Shown: piece after piece, positions 53,670 to 61,637 of the stretch
How the letters are laid out: each line of letters begins with the position of its first letter
Position numbering within the stretch: the first letter of the stretch is position 1
Origin: Caballeronia sp. dw_19
Lineage (GTDB): Bacteria > Pseudomonadota > Gammaproteobacteria > Burkholderiales > Burkholderiaceae
Assembly (NCBI RefSeq): GCF_018449515.1
Contig: NZ_JAAVUQ010000027.1
Location: 44,045-108,044 of the forward strand
DNA length: 64,000 bases
Direction: 5' to 3'
Program-made: the position numbers and the translations under genes
The notes under the pieces: model-generated
The model's database searches: none
Told to the model about the DNA's origin: nothing
The model's input: the letters and a program-made list of their open reading frames with translations, nothing else

Positions 53670-55199
53670 ATGAGCACACAGGCCGCTCCCCGCACGCCGA
53701 AGTATCTGGCCGATCTGATCGAGAACGGTGGCAAGCCCCTGCGCGCCGGTTTTCTCGGCCTGTTCCGCGATGACCCCAAACATTGGGTGCCGCAAAGCGG
53801 GTTCTGGACGTTCACGCTGCTGCTTATCGTGGCGCATCAGGGAACGGCCCTGACGTATGGATTCCCGGCCATGGCGACGGCCGTCGGCGTATGGCTGTAC
53901 TTCAAGAGTCCCGCGCGTTACATCGGCTTTGTATGGTGGCAGTGGTTTCTCAGCCCCGAAGTGCGTCGGCTCGCGGACTTCGCGAAGGGCGGTTTTACGC
54001 CCACCAGCCTGATCCAGATCGCGCCCGTGGTCGTGACCATGATCTGCGCGCTGACCGTGGTCCGGCATTATCGTGTGCTGGCTGAGCGGCGCGGCTTGCC
54101 GTTCCTCCTGATCTTCATGGGCCTGGCCTACGCGTACCTGATTGGCGTGATGTCCAACGGTCCGATGGCGGCCACCTATGACCTTGCGGCGTGGCTATAT
54201 CCGGTGTTGATCGGCTTTCATATCATGGTCCATGCCCGGGAGTATCCGAAGTACCGCCAGGCGATCCTGGACACGTTCATCTGGGGCATGCTGTTCATGG
54301 GCGGCTACGGTCTCGTGCAGTTCTTCCTCATGCCGGGCTGGGACTCCATGTGGATGATCGGTTCGCAAATGGCGTCGCAAGGCGATCCGGTCCGGCTCGG
54401 CGTGCGAGTGTTCAGCACCATGAATTCGTCCGGCCCCTTCGCACTCGCCATGATGGCCGCGCTCACCTTTACCATGGCCGGCACGCAAAGCGTGCGCTGG
54501 GTCGCGGGCGGTCTCGGCTTCATCTCGTTTGGCCTGTGCATGGTCCGCTCGACATGGGGCGGCTGGGTCATCGCGATGGTGCTGCAACTGCTCAAGGCGA
54601 GCAACAAGGTGCGGGTGCGGATCCTTGTGGGCGCGGTGGTGCTGGCGGGACTTTCCGTGCCGCTGCTCACCTTCGGTCCAATTGCCGACAAGATGGCGAC
54701 GCGCTTGCAGTCCATCACCAATCTCAGCGATGACAACAGCTACGCCGCCCGCAACGAGTTCTACGCGTCGTTCGCGAAAACCGCGTTCACCGACGTCTCC
54801 GGCGAAGGTTTCGGCGCCACCGGTTCATCGACGAAACTCTCCACCTCCAATGGCGATCTCGGCAAATACGGCAGCTTTGACAGCGGCGTGATGAACGTGC
54901 CGTTCGTGCTCGGCTGGCCGGGTTCGCTGATGTATCTTGCGGGGCTTGGCTTGCTGCTCGCACGCGCGTTCCGTGCTTCGTTTTCGTTGCGCGACGACAA
55001 ATACGCGCAGGCTTCCTTAAGCGTTGCATTTGCGATTGTCGGCATGCTGGTGTTCACGAACACGTTCACGTCTATTGGCGGGATGATCCTTTACATGGGC
55101 CTTTGCTCGGTCCTCGCGGCGCGTCACCATCAGCGGCTCGAGCGTCGCCGGGCGCAAGCGCTCTTTGAACACTCCCTCCCTGAAAAGGCACTCCGATGA
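53670..55199 (+). CDS. bceI: Cepacian polymerase (Wzy-like membrane protein)
   Basis: The 509-residue protein has about ten membrane helices, the first near residues 48-66. A large periplasmic loop at about 345-430 contains the polar run ITNLSDDNSYAARNEFYAS. This fits Wzy-type polymerases. The gene starts three bases after bceH and overlaps bceJ by 4 (ATGA). Position and topology match bceI. Sequence alone would not prove polymerase activity. Confidence 0.88.
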   Translation: MSTQAAPRTPKYLADLIENGGKPLRAGFLGLFRDDPKHWVPQSGFWTFTLLLIVAHQGTALTYGFPAMATAVGVWLYFKSPARYIGFVWWQWFLSPEVRRLADFAKGGFTPTSLIQIAPVVVTMICALTVVRHYRVLAERRGLPFLLIFMGLAYAYLIGVMSNGPMAATYDLAAWLYPVLIGFHIMVHAREYPKYRQAILDTFIWGMLFMGGYGLVQFFLMPGWDSMWMIGSQMASQGDPVRLGVRVFSTMNSSGPFALAMMAALTFTMAGTQSVRWVAGGLGFISFGLCMVRSTWGGWVIAMVLQLLKASNKVRVRILVGAVVLAGLSVPLLTFGPIADKMATRLQSITNLSDDNSYAARNEFYASFAKTAFTDVSGEGFGATGSSTKLSTSNGDLGKYGSFDSGVMNVPFVLGWPGSLMYLAGLGLLLARAFRASFSLRDDKYAQASLSVAFAIVGMLVFTNTFTSIGGMILYMGLCSVLAARHHQRLERRRAQALFEHSLPEKALR

Positions 55200-56485
55200 G
55201 AATCGCCATCGTCACTCATGTCGTGCGTCACAACGATGGGCAAGGCCGCGTGAACTACGAGATCGCGCGCGCTGCATTGGCGGAAGGCCATCAGGTCACG
55301 CTGCTGGCATCGCACGTCGCACCGGAGCTTGCTAGTGAAGCGCGCTTGCGATGGGTCGCGATCAAGGTCGGGCGTTTCTGGCCGACCAAACTTTTCAAGC
55401 AGCAGGTCTTCGCGTTGAAGACGGCGTTGTGGCTCAGGGCGCACAAGAAGGAATACGACGTCCTGCACGTAAACGGTTTTATATCGTGGGCGAAAGCCGA
55501 CGTGAATACCGCGCACTTCGTGCATGGCGGCTGGCTGCGCAGTCCGTATTATCCGTTCAAGCTCACGGGTGGCTTGTGGTCCGCGTATCAGGTGTTGTAC
55601 AGCCGCGTGAATGCGCGGCTTGAACACTGGGCGTATCAGCGCTCGAAGATCATTGCCGCGGTGTCCGAGAAAGTGGCTATCGAGATTCGCGCGAACGGTG
55701 TGGCTGGTGAGCGTATCGAGGTGGTTTATAACGGCGTGGATACGAGCGCGTTCAGTGCGGCCCGGGTGAATGGTGCCGACAGAAAATCGTTCGGACTGCA
55801 GGACGATGCATGCCTGTTGCTGTTCGTTGGCGACCTGCGCACTCCGCGCAAGAACCTGGACACGGTGTTAAAGGCGCTGGTGCAACTTCCCGCCCATGTT
55901 CAGTTGGCGGTGGCGGGTTATATCCCGGGCAGTCCTTACCCCGATGAAGCGAAGGCGCTGGGCATTGCGGATCGCGTGCATTTCCTGGGGCTGGTGAAGA
56001 ACATGCCCACGCTGATGCATTCCGTCGACGCGTTCGTTTTCCCATCGCGTTACGAAGCGATGAGCCTCTCGCTGCTGGAAGCACTCGCGGCGGGTCTGCC
56101 GATCATTACGGCAAAGACGGCGGGCGGGGCCGAGATTATCGGCACGGATTGCGGCATTGTGCTCGACGATCCCGACGACGCCACCGCGCTTGCGGGCGCG
56201 ATCACCAGGCTTGCTGATGCACCCGAATTGCGTCGTGAAATGGGAGAAGCTGCGCGGCGCCTGGCGGACCAATTTGGGTGGGCGCGTATGGCGCGGCGGT
56301 ATCTGGATCTGTATCGCGGTTTTGCGAATCAGGCCGGCGCGGCGGCGTCCGGTGAAGTGCAGGCGGAGGGTGGGGCGCCTAAAGCGGCGGCACTGATGAA
56401 GAGCGCAACGGCTGGGGCAACGGCTGGCGCGGTCCAGTCCGTGCTGCCGGGTATGTCGAACGAATCACACGTATCGCCGGTATGA
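55196..56485 (+). CDS. bceJ: Glycosyltransferase family 4
   Basis: The 429-residue GT-B enzyme starts RIAIVTHVVRHNDGQGRVNY and has LLFVGDLRTPRKNLDTVLKA near residues 203-222 and FVFPSRYEAMSLSLLEALAA near 280-299 with the E-x7-E donor motif. The last 50 residues are an Ala/Gly-rich tail (AGAAASGEVQAEGGAPKAAA) unlike a folded domain. It adds a sugar in the cepacian unit. The start lies in the bceI stop. Confidence 0.92.
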   Translation: MRIAIVTHVVRHNDGQGRVNYEIARAALAEGHQVTLLASHVAPELASEARLRWVAIKVGRFWPTKLFKQQVFALKTALWLRAHKKEYDVLHVNGFISWAKADVNTAHFVHGGWLRSPYYPFKLTGGLWSAYQVLYSRVNARLEHWAYQRSKIIAAVSEKVAIEIRANGVAGERIEVVYNGVDTSAFSAARVNGADRKSFGLQDDACLLLFVGDLRTPRKNLDTVLKALVQLPAHVQLAVAGYIPGSPYPDEAKALGIADRVHFLGLVKNMPTLMHSVDAFVFPSRYEAMSLSLLEALAAGLPIITAKTAGGAEIIGTDCGIVLDDPDDATALAGAITRLADAPELRREMGEAARRLADQFGWARMARRYLDLYRGFANQAGAAASGEVQAEGGAPKAAALMKSATAGATAGAVQSVLPGMSNESHVSPV

Positions 56486-56537
56486 GCAATTTGACGGCTG
56501 TCGTTATCCATCAACAATTTCGATCAGGGTCGTGGAC

Positions 56538-57698
56538 ATGAGCACGCAAGCCATCAAGTCGCTGCAAATTGGAATGCACTGGTTCCCCGAGCGTGCGGGC
56601 GGTTTGGACCGGATGTATCACACGTTGGTCGGAGCATTGCCGGGCGCCGGCGTGACGGTACGCGGCGTGGTCGCGGGATCGGCGCGGGTGGCGGCGGACA
56701 CGGAGGGCGCCATTCGCGGCTTCGGTCCGGCGGCGCAGTCCTTGCCGCGCCGCTTGATGGCTGCGCGCCGTGCGTTGCGGGCGTCGTTGAGCCGTGAGCG
56801 GCCGGATGTGGTGTCGTCGCATTTCGCGCTTTATACCTTTCCGGGTCTTGATGTGACGCGCGGCATTCCGCAGGTTTCGCATTTCCAGGGACCGTGGGCG
56901 GATGAGAGCCATGTCGAGGGTGCCGATTCCATTGGTCAGCGGACCAAGCGGATGCTTGAGCAGCGGGTGTATGCGCGGTCGTCGCGGTTGATCGTATTGT
57001 CGGAGGCGTTTGGGGAGATATTGCAGTCGCGTTATGGCATTCCTGCGGAGCGGATTCGCGTGGTGCCGGGGTGTGTCGATGTCTCGCAGTTCAACCTGCC
57101 GCTGAGCCGTTCCGATGCGCGTCGCCGGCTTCAGTTGCCGCAGGACCGGCCGATTGTGCTTGCGGTGCGGCGGCTGGTCAGGCGGATGGGGCTGGAGGAT
57201 TTGATTGAAGCGATGAAGCGCGTGAAGGCCAGGCAACCGGATGTGTTGCTGTTGATCGCGGGGAAGGGGCGTCTTGCTGAGGAGTTGCAGGCGCGCATTA
57301 CGGATGCGGGTCTTGACGACAATGTCAGGCTGCTTGGTTTTGTGCCTGACCGGCATTTGGCGGCGCTTTATCGTTCGGCGGATGTGAGTATTGTGCCGAC
57401 GGTTGCGCTGGAGGGTTTTGGGCTGATTACGGTGGAGTCGCTGGCTTCCGGGACACCGGTGCTGGTGACGCCGGTCGGGGGGCTGCCGGAGGCGGTTGCA
57501 CCTTTATCGGCGGGTCTTGTTTTGTCGTCGACGGGGGTGGATGCTATTGCCGATGGCTTGATTGGTGCGTTGGATGGGTCGCTGGAATTGCCGACGGAGC
57601 AGGAGTGCCGGAGTTATGCTCGCGAGAATTTCGATACGCCGGTGATTGCCAGGCGCGTGGCGGCGGTTTATAGCGAAGCGATCGGTGTAGGGTGTTGA
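56538..57698 (+). CDS. bceK: Glycosyltransferase family 4
   Basis: The 386-residue GT4-type enzyme has MHWFPERAGGLDRMYHTLVG near residues 13-32, LAVRRLVRRMGLEDLIEAMK near 202-221, and PTVALEGFGLITVESLASGT near 287-306 with the E-x7-E motif. It is the last gene of the bceB-K operon. I prefer the ATG at 56538 (AGGG eight bases before) to a GTG at 56532. A long inverted repeat begins just after its stop. The sugar is unknown. Confidence 0.92.
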   Translation: MSTQAIKSLQIGMHWFPERAGGLDRMYHTLVGALPGAGVTVRGVVAGSARVAADTEGAIRGFGPAAQSLPRRLMAARRALRASLSRERPDVVSSHFALYTFPGLDVTRGIPQVSHFQGPWADESHVEGADSIGQRTKRMLEQRVYARSSRLIVLSEAFGEILQSRYGIPAERIRVVPGCVDVSQFNLPLSRSDARRRLQLPQDRPIVLAVRRLVRRMGLEDLIEAMKRVKARQPDVLLLIAGKGRLAEELQARITDAGLDDNVRLLGFVPDRHLAALYRSADVSIVPTVALEGFGLITVESLASGTPVLVTPVGGLPEAVAPLSAGLVLSSTGVDAIADGLIGALDGSLELPTEQECRSYARENFDTPVIARRVAAVYSEAIGVGC

Positions 57699-57700
57699 TT

Positions 57701-58725
57701 TTCGTTCGCACTTGGGATGGGGGGGGTTGGTCCGGGTGCTAGGTTCTGGGGTTAGTGGTCGGGGTTGATGCCGGGTTGGTGCTTTCAGCGTTAGCGGTCT
57801 GCGAGAGTCGGATTTTCTCTTTATCACTATTAGCCACTGTGCGTGGCGGCACGTCATTTCTTTGTCCAAAGCGACAAAGAAACGAAGCAAAGAAAACGCT
57901 TTTAAACCACGCTACCCTAAGTGTCCACAGCGTGCAGTTTTCATTCATAGGTGCCCCAAAAGCACGGTGCTCGCCAGAGCGAAGGATGTTTGAACCCCTC
58001 CTTCTCGCGAATCCTGACATGAACACGCTTCGCCCCGTACGCTCTCGGGCAAGCACCCTTGCTAAGGAACCCGCACGGCCTTACAGGTATTTACGGCTGC
58101 GGTTTTTTGACAGGTTTGCTACCTGGTCTGTGCGACCGTATTCATAGGCCACAGCTTCACGCGTGTTTGTGTTTACTGCCTCATTTTTTGTGGATTGGCT
58201 GCGCGTTCTGTACAGCTATTTTCGTCGGTCACGGCCTTACGCATTCTGCAGCATTGTTTCTTGGCGGGTTGGCTACATGGTTCGAGGTGCGTACAAAATT
58301 TGTTGGGGCGGTTGTCCGCGGATAGCGCGGGGTGCTCCTTGGGCAGGTTCAATCACTGGTGGCGAAGCGTGTGGGTATCGGTGTTCGGAGAAGGAGGGGT
58401 TCAAACATCCGTGGCTCTGGCGAGCACCGTGCTTTTGGGGCACCCATGAATGAAAACTGCACGCTGTGGACACTTAGGGTAGCGTGGTTGAAAGCGTTTT
58501 CTTTGCTTCGTTTCTTTGTCGCTTTGGACAAAGAAATGACGTGCCGCCACGCACAGTGGCTAATAGTGATAAAGAGAAAATCCGACTCTCGCAGACCACT
58601 AACGCCGAAAGCACCAACCCGGCATAGACCCCGACCGCTAACCCCAAAACCCAGCATCAACTCCGACCACTAACCCCAAACAGCCCCCCGAACACGCCCC
58701 CCAGAACCCACGGCAAGCGGAACGC
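57701..58725. repeat. Large palindromic repeat element after bceK
   Basis: Two near-identical inverted arms (about 57744-58009 and 58384-58649, a few mismatches) flank a 375-base centre. The element seems to start at TTCGTTCGCACTT (57701), three bases after the bceK stop. The same word opens a second copy after the gene ending at 63875. Both arms contain open frames that look like proteins (MNENCTLWTLRVAWLK, CRHAQWLIVIKRKSDSRRP), but these are mirror images of each other and I do not call them genes. The centre holds two related units starting CGGCCTTAC, about 150 bases apart. No transposase is present. Confidence 0.85.
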
Positions 58726-58816
58726 ACCAAAACCGTCGTAGTATGTCTATTTAGGCCCGCGCAGCAGCAAAACCCCAGATACCTGACATCTGCGGGCCAG
58801 AATGGAACCGACTGTT

Positions 58817-59806
58817 ATGGACCGTTTTCTAGCAATGAAAGTCTTCGTCCGCGTGGTCGAGAGCGGCAGCTTCTCCAAGGCCGCTGACGCATTGCGCCTG
58901 CCTGCCGCAAGCGTTTCCCGCACCGTCCAGGCACTCGAAGCACATCTCGGCGCACGCCTCCTGAACCGCACCACGCGAAGCATCAGCATCACCGAAGACG
59001 GCGAGATCTACTACGAACGATGCGTACGCGTACTCGGCGAAGTGGACGACATGGAGTCCGTCCTGTCACGCTCCAAGTTAAGCCCAAAAGGCACCGTGCG
59101 CGTCAGCCTGCCCGCACTCATGGCAAAAAGCACCATCATCTCCGCACTCCCCGAATTCTTCGCGGCCTACCCGGATATTCGCGTGGAATTGAGCCTGACC
59201 GACAAGCAGGTCGACATCATCGAAGCAGGCGTGGATTGCGTGATTCGCGTAGGCGCTGTCGGCGATATCGGCCTGGTGGCAAAGCAGATCGGCCGCTATT
59301 CCCAGGTTACTGCGGCAGCACCGTCGTATATCGAGAAATATGGCGAGCCCAAGACACTCGAGGATCTCGAACACCACATGTGCGTGGATTATCTGGTGAG
59401 CAAGACCGGCCGCGTCAGAAGCTGGGAGTTCGTGGTGGACGGCGAAACCAAGACCATTCCGCTCAAGGCAATGCTGGCGGTCAATGACGCGGATTCGTAT
59501 GTGGAATGCGGCCTCGCCGGCCTCGGACTGATCCAGGCGTCGAGCTATACGCTGTCCTCGTATCTGGAAAGCGGCGCGCTGAGGGAAGTGCTGCGGACGT
59601 ATCCGTCGTATCCGCGCGTGGTGTCGATCCTGTATGCGGCGAACCGGCATCAGCCACGGCGAGTGAAGGTGTTTATAGAATGGATTGCCGAGATCTATAG
59701 ACGGCAATCGTCACTGCAGATAGCCGCGGATGATCTGGTCTCCGGTCATACCGCACACGCCGATCACCCTGCTCACCCCGATCACACAAGCCACGTCACG
59801 TCTTGA
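58817..59806 (+). CDS. LysR-family transcriptional regulator
   Basis: The 329-residue protein begins MDRFLAMKVFVRVVESGSFS and has the winged-helix part SFSKAADALRLPAASVSRTV near residues 18-37 and ALEAHLGARLLNRTTRSISI near 39-58. The co-inducer domain follows from about residue 90. The C-terminal 20 residues are rich in His and Asp (HTAHADHPAHPDHTSH), which is unusual. An ATG at 58802 would add five residues. It overlaps the convergent Rmd-like gene by 11 bases. Its target and ligand are unknown. It could be unrelated to the bce genes. Confidence 0.93.
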   Translation: MDRFLAMKVFVRVVESGSFSKAADALRLPAASVSRTVQALEAHLGARLLNRTTRSISITEDGEIYYERCVRVLGEVDDMESVLSRSKLSPKGTVRVSLPALMAKSTIISALPEFFAAYPDIRVELSLTDKQVDIIEAGVDCVIRVGAVGDIGLVAKQIGRYSQVTAAAPSYIEKYGEPKTLEDLEHHMCVDYLVSKTGRVRSWEFVVDGETKTIPLKAMLAVNDADSYVECGLAGLGLIQASSYTLSSYLESGALREVLRTYPSYPRVVSILYAANRHQPRRVKVFIEWIAEIYRRQSSLQIAADDLVSGHTAHADHPAHPDHTSHVTS

Positions 59807-60776
59807 CGACTGCGGCACTCTGCACGGCTTCACCCTCGGCTTGCGCGCGCGCATGTTTGAACATCCACTCGAGCGTGTCGTAGATAGGGGTGACTGGCAC
59901 GCGGCCAATCGCACGCCGCAGCTTGCCGTTCGAACCCACCAGCTTCGCAATCTCATTGCGCCGCATGAAGCGCGGGTCGACGAAAATCTCGATCTTGTAT
60001 CCGGCGATACGCTCCATCATGCCCAGGATTTCGCCAAGCGAATGACCGGTGCCTGAACACGTATTGAATGCTTCGCCCGCAGGCGCGATTTCCAGCAGCC
60101 GTGTATAGACTTCGACGACATCGCGGACATCGGAGAAATCGCGGCTCACAGCCAGATTGCCAAGCGACATACGGGCTTCATGACGCGCGTGATGATTGAC
60201 GATCTTCGGCAACAGGAAATCTTCGCCCTGGCCAACGCCGGTGTAGTTGAACGGCCGCGTGAAGAAGACGGGCAGGCGGTCGAGCCACAAGCGAGCCATG
60301 TTTTCCATCGCGAGCTTGCTGACCGCATAGTCGTTGCCGGGACTCAGCGGCACGTTTTCGTCGATGACTTCCACGTTCGCATTGCCATACACATTCGATG
60401 TACTCGCCATCAACACTGCACGCGGCTTCTTGTCGAGCTGCGACAACGCGTCGAGCAGATTGCGCGAGCCCATGATGTTGACAAGATAACTTTGTGTGGG
60501 CGCGTTGCCCGTGACGTGTGCGAGACCGGCGAGATGAACGACTACATCGGGCTGGGCATCGCTAACGCACGCACGCACCGCGTCGAGATCAAGCAGGTTG
60601 AGCGGAACGCCGGTCGTGCCGGGCACGTCGGGCTCGGACGCAGGCGAAGTCGTGCCCCATACGTCGTAACCTTCGTCCAGCAGACGCGTGGCCATGTGAC
60701 GTCCGGTAAAGCCCGAAAGACCCGTGATGAGAGCGCGACGGCGTTTGCCGCCGTCAGGATGTTTTATGTCGTTCAT
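59796..60776 (-). CDS. rmd: GDP-6-deoxy-4-keto-mannose reductase-like SDR (Rmd/BceM type)
   Basis: The 326-residue extended SDR has ALITGLSGFTGRHMATRLLD near residues 15-34, VLMASTSNVYGNANVEVIDE near 121-140, and GNDYAVSKLAMENMARLWLD near 147-166 with the YxxxK pair. The RPFNYTGVGQGEDFLLPKIV stretch near 174-193 is typical of GDP-D-rhamnose reductases. Cepacian contains D-rhamnose, and in other Burkholderia BceN (dehydratase) and BceM (reductase) make GDP-D-rhamnose. No BceN-type dehydratase is in the window. An ATG at 60776 is preferred because the SDR fold starts soon after. Confidence 0.75.
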   Translation of the reverse strand: MNDIKHPDGGKRRRALITGLSGFTGRHMATRLLDEGYDVWGTTSPASEPDVPGTTGVPLNLLDLDAVRACVSDAQPDVVVHLAGLAHVTGNAPTQSYLVNIMGSRNLLDALSQLDKKPRAVLMASTSNVYGNANVEVIDENVPLSPGNDYAVSKLAMENMARLWLDRLPVFFTRPFNYTGVGQGEDFLLPKIVNHHARHEARMSLGNLAVSRDFSDVRDVVEVYTRLLEIAPAGEAFNTCSGTGHSLGEILGMMERIAGYKIEIFVDPRFMRRNEIAKLVGSNGKLRRAIGRVPVTPIYDTLEWMFKHARAQAEGEAVQSAAVVKT

Positions 60777-61637
60777 TGCGCTTGATATAGGCGGCGGCCG
60801 TTTGGCAAAGGGTTGCGGCATGCCGGGAATGATTCTGCATGCCTCGTCCGGTGACGCCAGTTACTTGCCGTTTTACGACGATGCGACCGTCGAACGATGG
60901 ATTCCATCATGAAACGGCGATTCGCATGAGAACGTACAGTTCCGCTCTGCGCGAAGCGCCACGGCGTTTTCCAGCCATTTTCCGCATCAATTTAATCGTC
61001 GATTTTATCACGTAGCCCTTCTTTCAAGGGGACGGAACACCGGGTGTGACCGGCGCCGGACGTGAAGTACCGCCAATTAATTGCCGAATGCCCACACGAG
61101 ATCTTCGGATATCGGCAATTCCCGTCTCGATCCTGACCGTGGTGTAGCGAAGCGTAATGCGCCTGCTGCGCGCGGCTTTAGTCCGACAGTCGAACATTAC
61201 GCTTTCCTTATTCTATGAAGAATCGACTGGAAAATATTAAATAGCCTGAGATCACGTGTTAAAAAGTATTTCCGGAAAGTCCGCTCTGAGAGGTCTGAAA
61301 GACGTCGTATTTATTACTTTTCGAAACAATTTTTTGAAAGAAATAAGTCAGTGTGAAAGTCAGTCGAGGCTCTGGTGCCACGCTGACAATGGCTCCAGCG
61401 TCTTATTGGCGCCTTGTGCGCTGCGAGGGGGCCGTTTAAAAGTCGCTTCTAACGGTAATTGGTCGCATTGTGTGGTTCATTCACCACTGGTGATCCAGCA
61501 TCGCACTCCATTTATTTCAGATTTTTTTGCAATATTTGAACGGTAGTCTTGGCTAACCCGAGTAACGGCCGTGACGTCTCTACTGCACCATCGGCCGATG
61601 GGAGCAGAGCCGGCCGCTCTCAGACGGAGAAAACCTC
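60777..61637. other. Intergenic region before the secreted propeller gene
   Basis: This 861-base stretch has no convincing gene. The first 250 bases are GC-rich. The rest becomes AT-rich and probably holds the promoter of the gene at 61638. A perfect 13-base palindrome TCACCACTGGTGA lies at 61481-61493. ACGCTG and CAGCGT arms around a 10-base loop lie near 61381-61402. Confidence 0.45.
61481..61493. promoter_or_regulatory. Palindrome, possible operator
   Basis: TCACCA-C-TGGTGA is a perfect 6-base-arm palindrome about 145 bases before the TTG start of the propeller-like gene, in an AT-rich leader. It may be a regulator site. No matching regulator is known. Confidence 0.35.

Noticed and set aside
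57739..58673. Several open frames in the palindromic element (such as MNENCTLWTLRVAW)
   Set aside because: The same sequence is read from both arms in opposite order, and different frames are open. They are repeat artefacts rather than genes.
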